Assembly (NCBI RefSeq): GCF_024757985.1
Contig: NZ_CP103289.1
Coordinates: 1,674,001 to 1,738,000, forward strand
Reading direction: 5' to 3'
Length of the DNA: 64,000 nucleotides
Origin: Cellulomonas sp. NS3
GTDB lineage: Bacteria > Actinomycetota > Actinomycetes > Actinomycetales > Cellulomonadaceae
Made by a program: the position numbers and the translations under genes. The notes below the pieces were generated by a model, which was given only the letters and a program-made list of their open reading frames with translations, was not told where the DNA came from and ran no database searches. Shown here in pieces: positions 1-8,363 of this stretch (within the stretch, counting starts at the first letter, position 1; each line of letters opens with the position of its first letter).

Positions 1-1337
1 GCGGCAGCGATCGACCGGCGACCGCTCGGCAGGGCCATCGCGAGCCCGACGACCGCGAACAGCGCGATCCCCGCCGCGACCAGCAGCTGCTCGACGCGGA
101 AGCGGTCGGCGAGCGGCCCGAACACCGCCATGCCGACCGGCATCGCGAGGGCCATGACGATGCCGACGAACCCGAACACCCGGCCCTGCATCTCGGGCTC
201 GACCGTCTCCTGCAGCACCGTCGTGGACGGGGTCGAGAAGAACGGCACCGCGAGCCCGAGCGCGAACATCAGGCTGAAGAACACCCACATGTTCGTCGAC
301 AGGCCCATCGCGACCGAGAGCACCCCGAAGACGAGCGTCGAGCGCAGCAGCAGCGCCATCCGGTTCGCGTTCGCGGCCCAGGCGGCGACCGCACCGCCGC
401 CGAGCATCATCCCGACGCTGAACGCGACCTCGTTGACGGTGAGCTTCCAGACCTCGTCGCCGAACGTCCGCACGACCATGAGCGGCGTCAGGTACGAGGG
501 CGCGACGATGAGCACGAACACGACGGCGAAGAGCCCGAGCACCCAGCGCACGAACGCGTGGTGCGCGACGTACCGGAAGCCGGCGACGAGGTCGTCGAAG
601 TACCCGACGGGTGCGTCGGCGTCCGAGCGCACCAGGCGCGGCACCCGGATCGTGAGCAGCAGCGCGATCCCGACGACCGCGGTCACGACGTCGACGAAGA
701 AGATCGCGACGATGTCCCAGCCCGCGTAGAGGGCAGCGGCGGCGGCCGGCGCGAGCAGCATGAGCGCCGCCTGGATGGTGCCGTTGATCCCGTTGACGCG
801 CATGAGCCTGCTGGTGGGGACGATCTGCGGCAGGAGGGCGCCGACCGCGGGCGTCTGGATGCCCGCCCCCGCGGAGCGGATGGCCAGCGTCAGGTAGATG
901 AGCCAGAGGTCGTCGGCGCCGGCCATCATGAGCAGCGCGAGCGCGAGGGTCGTGACGGCGATCGTCGCGTCCGCCCCGATGATCAGGGCCCGGCGGTCGA
1001 GCCGGTCGGCCCACACGCCCCCGAACACCGACACGACGGCCTGCGGCAGGAACCCCACGACCGACGACACCGCCAGCACGGTGCCCGACTGCGTCGTGAG
1101 GGTCAGGTGCCACATCACCGCGTACTGCACGAGCATCGAGCCGAGCAGCGACACGGTCTGGCCCGTGAGGAAGACCGTGACGTCGCGCCGCCAGCCGGGC
1201 CGCTCCGCCTCGGCCGTCGCAGGGTCCGCCTCGGCCACCGCCGGGCCGCCCGGCGGTGCGGCGCCGTCGTGCGGGCCGGGCGTCCCGCGCTCGGGGCCTG
1301 CGCTGTCCTGGGGCGGCGTCGTGGTCACCCGCCCCAT
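1..1337 (-). CDS. MFS exporter, 3' end beyond the window
   Basis: Major facilitator superfamily drug or siderophore exporter in the cytoplasmic membrane; the substrate cannot be read. About 445 residues are visible from the ATG at 1337 to the window edge with no stop. A Pro/Gly-rich cytoplasmic tail of about 50 residues precedes the first membrane helix (FLTGQTVSLLGSMLVQYAVM), and about twelve helices follow. The loop GVWADRLDRR after helix 2 is the MFS motif-A region. The sequence resembles EntS-like or macrolide-type exporters. Few residues are likely missing, because the last visible part looks like a C-terminal tail. It lies downstream of the NYN gene on the same strand. Confidence 0.85.
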   Translation of the reverse strand, partial: MGRVTTTPPQDSAGPERGTPGPHDGAAPPGGPAVAEADPATAEAERPGWRRDVTVFLTGQTVSLLGSMLVQYAVMWHLTLTTQSGTVLAVSSVVGFLPQAVVSVFGGVWADRLDRRALIIGADATIAVTTLALALLMMAGADDLWLIYLTLAIRSAGAGIQTPAVGALLPQIVPTSRLMRVNGINGTIQAALMLLAPAAAAALYAGWDIVAIFFVDVVTAVVGIALLLTIRVPRLVRSDADAPVGYFDDLVAGFRYVAHHAFVRWVLGLFAVVFVLIVAPSYLTPLMVVRTFGDEVWKLTVNEVAFSVGMMLGGGAVAAWAANANRMALLLRSTLVFGVLSVAMGLSTNMWVFFSLMFALGLAVPFFSTPSTTVLQETVEPEMQGRVFGFVGIVMALAMPVGMAVFGPLADRFRVEQLLVAAGIALFAVVGLAMALPSGRRSIAA

Positions 1338-1392
1338 CGTGGAGACCGGGGACGGGGGAGTCCAGCGGTTTCGCTCGCGGGCCTGCTCGGGG

Positions 1393-2694
1393 TCAGCGGG
1401 GGACCAGACCGCCGCCGACCCACGCCCGGATCGCCGCGACGTCCGCGGGGCTGAGCTCCATGCGCGCACCTCGGCACAGCCCGACGACGTTGTCCGCCCA
1501 CGTCTGCGCGAGCTCGACCGCGCTCGGCCTCGTGGTCAGGTCGAGGCCCGCGAACAGCACGCCCGAGATCACGGTGTTGACGGATGCGCGGCCGATCGCC
1601 TCGCCCGCCGCCTGGCACGCGTCGCGCACGCGTCGGGCCGTCTCGGGACGCACGAACGGCGTCGTGCGCACGTCGTCCGCGAGCGCCGTCAGCAGCACGC
1701 GGTAGCGCTCGGCCGGCAGGTTGGGGATGTCGGTGACCTCGACGACCTGGCGCTGCAGCGGGGGCAGGTCGACGCTCTCGGCCGGCTGCAGGTCGGCCTC
1801 GCTGAACCGCTTGGGGTCCCACACGAAGCCCGGCGCCGGCTGCGGCGCCGTGCCGAGCTCGGCGACCGACCGCGCGAGCCACCCGAACAGGTCGCCGGCG
1901 CCGTCCCACCCGGAGCCGCGCAGCCCGGGGTCGGCCTTCCACGCCGCCTGCGCGACGACGTCACCGGGCAGGGGTCGCTCCGCCGCGCGCACGAGACGCA
2001 GGACCGCCTTGCGGGCCGGGCTCGCCGGTGCGCGTCCGCCGCCTCGGCCCGCGGCGGGCGCAGCGGGCTCGGCCCCGGCGACGGCCGCCGCCGGGGCCGG
2101 TGCGTCCCCGGCGGGGGCGACGGCGGCCGGGGCGACGAGCTCCGCGGCGGCCGGCGGGGTCACGAGCTCGACGAGCTCGTCGGCCGTGACGACGGTGTCC
2201 GCGACGGCGCGGTAGGCGCTCGCGGCGGGGCCGGCCGTGACGATCGTGACGCGCCGGTCGGCGGCCCGGCAGCGCAGCGCGAGCGGCGTGAAGTCGGCGT
2301 CGGCGGACAGGATCACGAACTCGTCGTAGCGGGTCTGCGCGCTCAGCGCGTCGACGGCGTCGAGCACGAGGTTGATGTCGGCGCTGCTCTTGCCCTGCTG
2401 GGTCAGCGACGGGCAGTCCACGACGCTGAAGCCGGCGCGCGTGAAGTTCGGACGGAACTGCGAGAACACGGACGGGTTCAGGTAGCACGCCCGCACGAGG
2501 AACCGGCGCGTGAAGTCGCCGTCGATGTCGCTGCCCTGCTCGAGCGCGCGCAGCCAGTCCCCGGGGTGCGCCGCGAACGCCTCGGCCGCCGCGGGGTCGA
2601 GCCGCTGCAGCCCGATGTACACGTTGTCGAAGTCGACGAACAGCGCGCATCGCAGTCGCCGGCCGTTCTCGGTGGTCTCGCTCGTCGTCGTCAC
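1393..2694 (-). CDS. NYN-domain (PIN-like) putative ribonuclease
   Basis: The N-terminal ~160 residues form a NYN/LabA-like domain of the PIN nuclease superfamily. The acidic motif FVDFDNVY (about residues 19-26) opens it, SSADINLVLDA and SADADFTPLA follow, and these acidic residues are the expected metal site. An Ala/Pro-rich linker leads to a C-terminal region of about 200 residues that may hold a small winged-helix-like module; I do not recognise it firmly. I start at GTG 2694, which has AGGGAAG upstream; an in-frame start at 2751 would add 19 unlikely residues. NYN proteins are proposed RNA-processing nucleases; activity here is inferred. It is divergent from the alcohol dehydrogenase. 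Confidence 0.8.
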   Translation of the reverse strand: MTTTSETTENGRRLRCALFVDFDNVYIGLQRLDPAAAEAFAAHPGDWLRALEQGSDIDGDFTRRFLVRACYLNPSVFSQFRPNFTRAGFSVVDCPSLTQQGKSSADINLVLDAVDALSAQTRYDEFVILSADADFTPLALRCRAADRRVTIVTAGPAASAYRAVADTVVTADELVELVTPPAAAELVAPAAVAPAGDAPAPAAAVAGAEPAAPAAGRGGGRAPASPARKAVLRLVRAAERPLPGDVVAQAAWKADPGLRGSGWDGAGDLFGWLARSVAELGTAPQPAPGFVWDPKRFSEADLQPAESVDLPPLQRQVVEVTDIPNLPAERYRVLLTALADDVRTTPFVRPETARRVRDACQAAGEAIGRASVNTVISGVLFAGLDLTTRPSAVELAQTWADNVVGLCRGARMELSPADVAAIRAWVGGGLVPR

Positions 2695-2872
2695 CCCGGC
2701 ATCTTCCCTGCCCAGGGGCAGCGAGCGCACACCCGCGGGTGAGCGGCACACCCGGAGGACCCGGCCCGGCGCCCGGCCCGGGGTCGGACGTGCGTCCTGG
2801 ACGGGCGGCGGGCGAACGGGCGTGCCATGGTGGAAAAACGATCTCCCGAACCTGCGGACGAGGCGGTGCTGG

Positions 2873-4021
2873 ATGCGAGCGATGGTCTATCGGGGTCCCT
2901 ACCGGATCCGTGTCGAGGAGAAGGACGTCCCGCCGATCGAGCACCCGAACGACGCCATCGTGCGCGTCACGATGGCGGCGATCTGCGGCTCCGACCTGCA
3001 TCTCTACCACGGCCTCATGCCGGACACGCGCGTGGGCATGACGTTCGGGCACGAGTTCATCGGCGTCGTCGAGCAGGTCGGCTCGTCGGTGGAGAACCTG
3101 CAGGTCGGCGACCGGGTCATGGTGCCGTTCAACGTGTACTGCGGCTCGTGCTTCTTCTGCGCGCGCGGCCTCTACTCGAACTGCCACAACGTCAACCCGA
3201 ACGCGACGGCGGTGGGCGGCATCTACGGCTACTCGCACACCGCCGGCGGCTACGACGGCGGTCAGGCGGAGTACGTGCGCGTGCCCTTCGCGGACGTCGG
3301 GCCCCAGAAGATCCCCGACTGGATCGACGACGAGGACGCGCTCCTGATGACCGACGCGCTCTCGACGGGGTACTTCGGTGCGCAGCTGGGCGACATCCAC
3401 GAGGGCGACGTCGTCATGGTGCTCGGCGCCGGGCCGGTCGGGCTGTTCGCCGCGAAGTCCGCCTGGCTCATGGGTGCCGGGCGGGTGATCGTCGTCGACC
3501 ACCTCGAGTACCGGCTCGAGAAGGCGCGCACGTTCGCCCACGCCGAGACGATCAACTTCACCGAGCACGACGACCTGATCGTGCACATGAAGAAGACGAC
3601 CGACCACCTCGGCGCGGACGTCGTGATCGACGCCGTCGGCGCCGAGGCGGACGGCAGCTTCTTCCAGCACCTGACCGGCTCGCGCCTCAAGCTCCAGGGC
3701 GGCTCGCCCATCGCGCTCAACTGGGCGATCGACTCGGTCCGCAAGGGCGGCACGATCTCGGTCATGGGCGCCTACGGGCCCATCTTCAGCGCGGTCAAGT
3801 TCGGCGATGCGGTCAACAAGGGGCTCACGCTGCGGATGAACCAGTGCCCGGTCAAGCGCCAGTGGCCCCGGCTGTTCGAGCACATCCGCAACGGCTACCT
3901 CAAGCCGAGCGACATCGTCACGCACCGCATCCCGCTCGAGCACATCGCGGAGGGGTACCACATCTTCTCCGCGAAGCTCGACGGCTGCATCAAGCCGATC
4001 ATCGTCCCGAGCGCGAGCTGA
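2873..4021 (+). CDS. Zinc-dependent alcohol/formaldehyde dehydrogenase family
   Basis: Medium-chain zinc alcohol dehydrogenase of 382 residues that oxidises an alcohol or aldehyde adduct with NAD(P). Catalytic zinc ligands sit in CGSDLH and GHEFIGVVE. The structural zinc lobe is intact, with four cysteines in YCGSCFFCARGLYSNC. The Rossmann glycine motif is VLGAGPVGLFAA. The family often carries the label glutathione-dependent formaldehyde dehydrogenase, but that subset includes many of unknown substrate. ATG 2873 gives the usual family N-terminus (MRAMVYRGPYRIRVEEKDV); 2882 is a possible alternative. It is followed after 14 bases by a small conserved partner gene. Confidence 0.88.
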   Translation: MRAMVYRGPYRIRVEEKDVPPIEHPNDAIVRVTMAAICGSDLHLYHGLMPDTRVGMTFGHEFIGVVEQVGSSVENLQVGDRVMVPFNVYCGSCFFCARGLYSNCHNVNPNATAVGGIYGYSHTAGGYDGGQAEYVRVPFADVGPQKIPDWIDDEDALLMTDALSTGYFGAQLGDIHEGDVVMVLGAGPVGLFAAKSAWLMGAGRVIVVDHLEYRLEKARTFAHAETINFTEHDDLIVHMKKTTDHLGADVVIDAVGAEADGSFFQHLTGSRLKLQGGSPIALNWAIDSVRKGGTISVMGAYGPIFSAVKFGDAVNKGLTLRMNQCPVKRQWPRLFEHIRNGYLKPSDIVTHRIPLEHIAEGYHIFSAKLDGCIKPIIVPSAS

Positions 4022-4035
4022 GGAAGGACCTCCCC

Positions 4036-4611
4036 ATGGCCTACACGCCCGAGAAGCCGCCGCTCCCGGAGACGTTCGACGAGCTGCGCGCCCGCATCCC
4101 CGGCTGGGGCGTCGACCGGGACCCGCGTGACCGGCCCGCGGTGCCGCGCGAGCGCTTCGACCCGGGGGCCAGCGGTGCGCGCTGGGAGTTCCCCGAGCGC
4201 CAGGTCGAGCACACGCCGCGCGAGCGCTCGATCGAGCACGCGTTCGTCACACCGGTGTTCGGCACCTCTGCCCCGCTCAAGGGGCTGTCGGGGGTCATCC
4301 GGCGCTACGCGTACGAGAAGTACAGCGAGGCGCGCGCCGCGCACTGGCTGCTCCTCATGGGTGCGGACCGGGTCGACGCCCTGGAGAGCGTCCTGGCGTC
4401 GTTCGCCACGCTGCGCCCGGACAACCCGGTGACCGAGACCGGCGTGCTCAGCGAGGCGTCGCACCACCCGGTCGCCTCGCGCCGCGAGGGCAGTCGCGCG
4501 GACCTCGGGCACCAGGCGCTCGACCCGCTGCTCAACGCGGTGCCGTGGGTCGTCGGCGGTGCGCTCGCGCTCGGGGGCGTGCGGTCCGTCGTGCGGGCGC
4601 TGCGCCGCTGA
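4036..4611 (+). CDS. Conserved hypothetical protein, partner of the dehydrogenase
   Basis: A 191-residue protein I cannot assign to a function. It starts at ATG 4036 with the strong site AGGAAGG at 4021-4027, directly after the dehydrogenase stop, so the two are almost certainly co-transcribed. The N-terminal 75 residues are polar and Pro/Arg-rich. The middle (about 90-135) is helical with RRYAYEKYSEARAAHWLLLMGADRVDALE. A hydrophobic stretch near the end (PLLNAVPWVVGGALALGGVRSVV) could be a membrane helix. The pairing suggests a role linked to the dehydrogenase, perhaps anchoring it at the membrane (inference). Confidence 0.75.
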   Translation: MAYTPEKPPLPETFDELRARIPGWGVDRDPRDRPAVPRERFDPGASGARWEFPERQVEHTPRERSIEHAFVTPVFGTSAPLKGLSGVIRRYAYEKYSEARAAHWLLLMGADRVDALESVLASFATLRPDNPVTETGVLSEASHHPVASRREGSRADLGHQALDPLLNAVPWVVGGALALGGVRSVVRALRR

Positions 4612-4657
4612 GCCGGGGCGGGGCGCGGGCCGGCGTCGCCGGGCCGCGGCGGGCTGC

Positions 4658-6496
4658 TCAGACGGGGTCGGGCTCCGTGCTGATCCGCAGCGCCGCGACG
4701 AGCTCGCGGTAGAGGTCGTCGGTCACGAGCAGCTCGGCGTGCGTGCCCGTCGCCCGGACCCGGCCCGCCTCCAGCACGACGATCTGCTGCGCGTCGATCA
4801 CCGTCGACAGCCGGTGGGCGATCGTCAGCACCGCGTGCTCGCGGCCGACGCCGTCGATGACGTCCTGGACCGCCGCCTCGGTGAGGCCGTCGAGCTGCGC
4901 GGTCGCCTCGTCGAGCAGCAGCACGTCCGGCACCCGCACGACCGCGCGCGCGAGGGCGACCCGCTGGCGCTCGCCGCCGGACAGGCTCGTCGCGGACACG
5001 ACCGTGTCGAGCCCGTCGGCGAGCGAGCGCACGCGGTCGCCGAGCCGGACCGCGTCGAGCGCGCGCCACACCTCGTCGTCGGTCGCGTCCGGGTGGCGGA
5101 TCACGACGTTCTCCCGGAGCGTCCCGGACAGCAGCGGGGTCTCCTGCTCGACGTACGCGAGCCGCGAGCGCACCGCGTCGATGCTCAGGTCGGTGAACGG
5201 CACGCCGTCGAGCCGGAGCGTGCCGCCCGTCGGGTCCACGAACCGCAGCAGCAGCGAGAACGTCGACGTCTTGCCGGCGCCCGACGGCCCGACGATCGCG
5301 GTGTGACCGCGGCGCGGCACGGCGAGCGAGAGCTCGTGCACCGCGGGCTCGTCCGCGCCCGGGTAGGTGAGCGTCACCCGGTCGAGCTCGAGCACCGCCG
5401 GGGACGCGGCGCCCGCCGGCAGCGCCCCGCCCGCGTGCACGTCCTCGACCTCGATGCCCTCGGTCTCGCGGATCCGCGCGGCCGCTGCGACGCCTGACTG
5501 CAGCTGCGTGAACGTCTGGGTCAGCGTCGTGATGGGGTCGATGATGTTGAAGGCGTAGAGCAGGAACGCCACGAGCGTCGAGACGGTGAGCCCGCCGGCG
5601 TCGACGCGCCAGGCGCCGATCGCGAGGATCGCGATGATCGCGAGCTGGATGCCGCCGCCCGCGATCGACCACGCGACCGCGGTGATCCACACCGCCCGCA
5701 CGCTGTGCCGTGCCGACTCCTCGGCCTCGTGCACGATGCGCTCGACCTGACGCTCCTCGGCCCGGCTGGCCTTCACGGTCCGCAGCGCGCGCAGGCTCGT
5801 CTCCAGCACCGAGCCGAGCTGCCCCACGGAGGCCTGGGCGGCGCGCTGCGCGACCCCGATCTTCGGCAGGAGCATCCCGAGCAGCACGGCGACCACCACG
5901 ATGGCCGCGAGGGTGCTGAGCAGCAGCGGCAGGTCGAGCACCGCCATGAGCACGACCGTCCCGACGAGCGAGACGAGGCCGTTGACGAGCTGCACCGCGC
6001 TCGACGACGCCGCCTCGCGGAGCAGCACGGTGTCGGAGGTGATGCGCGTGACGAGCTCCCCGGTCGGCCGCTCCGTGACGTCACCGAGCCGGCCGCGCAG
6101 GAACCGGTGCACGAGCGAGGTGCGCGCGTCGAGCACGACCTGCTCCGCGAGGCGTCCTAGCAGGACCCACTGCGCGAGCCCGCACACGAGCCCCAGGAGG
6201 AGGAGCCCGACGAGGATCCCGACGGGGCGCGAGAGCGAGGCGTCCGTGCCCAGGGTGTCGAGCACCCACTTCGTGGCGAGCGGCATGGCGAGGGTCGCGG
6301 CCGTCGCACCGAGGCCGAGCACGATCCCGACCGCGACGACCCGGGCGTGCGGGCGGACGAAGGCCCAGAGGACGCGCAGGTTCTCCCAGCGCAGCGGGAC
6401 CTTCTCCTCGGTCGCGGTCGCGGTCGCGGTGGCGGTGCCGGCGGCGGCCGGGTCTGCGGCGGCGCCGTCGCCGACGTCCGCGCGGTCGGCGCTCAC
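4658..6496 (-). CDS. ABC multidrug exporter, fused membrane and ATPase domains
   Basis: Half-transporter of 612 residues, expected to work as a homodimer pumping drugs or lipids out of the cell. An N-terminal low-complexity stretch of Ala-Thr repeats comes from a GC hexamer repeat near 6410-6445. About six membrane helices follow (about 45-330), then a nucleotide-binding domain with Walker A GPSGAGKT, signature LSGGERQRVALARA, Walker B VLLLDEAT and the H-loop IAHRLS. The GTG start at 6496 overlaps the TetR stop by four bases (GTGA), so it is translationally coupled to its probable regulator. Expression is likely controlled from the TetR operator upstream. Confidence 0.9.
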   Translation of the reverse strand: MSADRADVGDGAAADPAAAGTATATATATEEKVPLRWENLRVLWAFVRPHARVVAVGIVLGLGATAATLAMPLATKWVLDTLGTDASLSRPVGILVGLLLLGLVCGLAQWVLLGRLAEQVVLDARTSLVHRFLRGRLGDVTERPTGELVTRITSDTVLLREAASSSAVQLVNGLVSLVGTVVLMAVLDLPLLLSTLAAIVVVAVLLGMLLPKIGVAQRAAQASVGQLGSVLETSLRALRTVKASRAEERQVERIVHEAEESARHSVRAVWITAVAWSIAGGGIQLAIIAILAIGAWRVDAGGLTVSTLVAFLLYAFNIIDPITTLTQTFTQLQSGVAAAARIRETEGIEVEDVHAGGALPAGAASPAVLELDRVTLTYPGADEPAVHELSLAVPRRGHTAIVGPSGAGKTSTFSLLLRFVDPTGGTLRLDGVPFTDLSIDAVRSRLAYVEQETPLLSGTLRENVVIRHPDATDDEVWRALDAVRLGDRVRSLADGLDTVVSATSLSGGERQRVALARAVVRVPDVLLLDEATAQLDGLTEAAVQDVIDGVGREHAVLTIAHRLSTVIDAQQIVVLEAGRVRATGTHAELLVTDDLYRELVAALRISTEPDPV

Positions 6497-7308
6497 GACG
6501 CCCTCCCCGCGACGCGCGCCGCGACCCCGTCGAGCAGCAGCGCGAGGCCGGTCCGGAACGTCTCGGTCGCCTCCTGCTCGAGGTAGGGCACCGACTCGTC
6601 GTCGAGCGTGAACGCGCCCTGGCCGGCGAGGCGGGTGACCGCTGGGAACCGGGTGTCGAAGTCCGTCGCGACCTGCTCGAGCAGGGCCGAGCGCTCGTAC
6701 CACCACGCGTCCTCGGCGACGCCGGTCGCCGACTCCGCCTGCCGGGTCTCGGCGACGGTCTGCGCGACCCCGCCGACGAGCTGGACGAGCGCGCTCGCGA
6801 GCCGGCGCAGGTCCCGCGGGGGCAGCCCTGACCCCTCGACCGCCGCGAGCAGGCCGTCGAGCTGGGCGTACTCGTGGGGTCCGAGCACGGGCCGCGCGGG
6901 CGACACCTCGAGCACCCACGGGTGCCGGAGGTAGAAGGCCCACGTCGCCTCCGCCCACGACTCGACGCGCTCCCGCCACGTCGCGCCGGGGTGCGTGCGC
7001 GGGAGCTCGGCGTGGACGGCGTCGTGCATGAGGTCGACCAGGACGGCCTTGGTGGGCACGTGCGTGTAGAGCGCCATCGCCGTGCAGCCCAGGCGGTCGC
7101 CGACGGCGCGCATCGAGACCCCGGGCAGGCCGCGCTCGTCGGCGAGCGCGATCGCGGCGTCCACGACCGCGTCGACCCCCAGCGGGACGGGGGTCGACGC
7201 GCGGCCCGACGGCGGGCCTGCGGTCGCGTCCGGCGGCGCACCACCGGGTGTGGGGGACCGCCACAGGAGAGGCATGGCACGGGCGGCGCTGCCCTGGGAT
7301 GTGTACAC
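6493..7308 (-). CDS. TetR-family repressor of the ABC exporter operon
   Basis: A 271-residue regulator. The DNA-binding helix-turn-helix is at about residues 45-95 (AIALADERGLPGVSMRAVGD then LGCTAMALYTHVPTK), followed by an all-helical ligand/dimer domain like TetR_C_1. The GTG start at 7308 is preferred because AGGAG lies four bases upstream; the in-frame ATG at 7275 has no visible site. It is first in the operon and its last four bases overlap the exporter start. Two palindromic boxes at 7317-7349 cover the promoter/leader, so autorepression with drug-induced release is the likely mode (inference). Confidence 0.88.
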   Translation of the reverse strand: MYTSQGSAARAMPLLWRSPTPGGAPPDATAGPPSGRASTPVPLGVDAVVDAAIALADERGLPGVSMRAVGDRLGCTAMALYTHVPTKAVLVDLMHDAVHAELPRTHPGATWRERVESWAEATWAFYLRHPWVLEVSPARPVLGPHEYAQLDGLLAAVEGSGLPPRDLRRLASALVQLVGGVAQTVAETRQAESATGVAEDAWWYERSALLEQVATDFDTRFPAVTRLAGQGAFTLDDESVPYLEQEATETFRTGLALLLDGVAARVAGRAS

Positions 7309-7316
7309 GAGGCTCC

Positions 7317-7349
7317 TTACGCCGTAAACCGTCGACTATACGGCGTAAA
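7317..7349. promoter_or_regulatory. Double TetR operator upstream of the TetR/ABC operon
   Basis: The left box at 7317-7327 is a perfect 11-base palindrome TTACGCCGTAA centred on one base. The right box at about 7338-7348 is ATACGGCGTAA, one mismatch from the same palindrome. The two also form a 10-base inverted repeat (7317-7326 against 7339-7348). The left box starts nine bases before the TetR start codon, so a bound repressor would block transcription or the ribosome site. Such AT-ended boxes stand out in this GC-rich DNA. Confidence 0.75.
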
Positions 7350-7367
7350 GGTGCGCTGCCGCCAGGG

Positions 7368-8363
7368 TCAGTCGTCGACGACCGCGGCGGCGGCGGCGGT
7401 CGCGAGCAGGAAGAACGACTGCGCCTCCGCCGACGTGCCCGGCCGGTCGAACCGCGGCGCCCCGCACACCGGCGTGACGAACCCGCAGGGGTCGACGCGC
7501 GCCCGCGCCGCACCGACCAGCGACCGACCCACGGACGCGTAGGACGCGGGGAGCCAGCCGTCGGCGACGCCCGTGAGCACCGCGTAGGCGAGCATCTGCG
7601 CGAGGTTCGTCTCGGGGAACGTCGCCGGGTCCGTCACCACGTCGTGGAAGACGCCGTCCTCGTCCCGGTGCTCGAGGCACGCGTCGATCACCTCCCGGGC
7701 GTGCGCGGCCGCGGCGGCTCGGAAGCCGTCGCCGCCACCGGCCACGTCGAGGTCCCCGAGCAGGTGCAGCGCCCGCGCGATCCCCGCGACGACCCAGCCG
7801 TTCCCGGTGCCCCACGGCGCGGCGAGCGTCAGCCGGGCCGAGTCCTCGTCCCAGCGCGCCGAGTACAGCCCCGTCGCCTCGTCGAACAGCCGGGCGCGGT
7901 GCCCGGCGAGCTGCCGCGCCGCCTCCTCGACCTCGCCCGCGAGCACGAGCAGCGGCAGCACCATGTACACCGAGTCGACCCAGACCTCGCGCGTGCCGAC
8001 GAGGTGCAGCAGGGTGCCGTCGTCCGCTCGCGGCGCGTCGCGGGCGATCCAGCGGACCTGGCGGTCGAACGCCTCGCGCAGCGTGGCGTCGCCGGTGTGC
8101 TGCGCCGCCCGCAGCACCGCCTCGCCGTTCGCCGCGGAGTTCACGATCCCGCCGTCCTCGATCTCGGCGAGCTTGCCCTCGGCCGTCTGGCGCGTCACGG
8201 CGTCCCGCGCCACGACCTCGGCCAGGCCGGTCAGCCCGAGGTCGAGCAGCGCGTGGCTCGCGACACCCTGCTCCCACGACTGCCGCTGCATGGCGAGGAG
8301 CGCCGCGAGCACGCGCCGCTGGTCGGGGTCGAGCCGCGCCCAGGCCGCCGCGTCGTCGTCCAT
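7368..8363 (-). CDS. GH105-like unsaturated rhamnogalacturonyl hydrolase
   Basis: A 331-residue alpha/alpha-barrel protein resembling GH105 enzymes (YteR/YesR type), which remove unsaturated uronic sugars left by pectin or polysaccharide lyases. The motif REVWVDSVYMVLPLL carries Asp130, the position expected for the catalytic acid in YteR-like enzymes; the stretch APWGTGNGWVVAGIARAL is also typical. No signal peptide is visible, so it acts in the cytosol. ATG 8363 follows AGGGGG and shares one base with the upstream stop (TGATG), indicating coupling to the epoxide hydrolase. It could serve pectin breakdown with the pectate lyase at 47.4-48.8 kb. Confidence 0.78.
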   Translation of the reverse strand: MDDDAAAWARLDPDQRRVLAALLAMQRQSWEQGVASHALLDLGLTGLAEVVARDAVTRQTAEGKLAEIEDGGIVNSAANGEAVLRAAQHTGDATLREAFDRQVRWIARDAPRADDGTLLHLVGTREVWVDSVYMVLPLLVLAGEVEEAARQLAGHRARLFDEATGLYSARWDEDSARLTLAAPWGTGNGWVVAGIARALHLLGDLDVAGGGDGFRAAAAAHAREVIDACLEHRDEDGVFHDVVTDPATFPETNLAQMLAYAVLTGVADGWLPASYASVGRSLVGAARARVDPCGFVTPVCGAPRFDRPGTSAEAQSFFLLATAAAAAVVDD

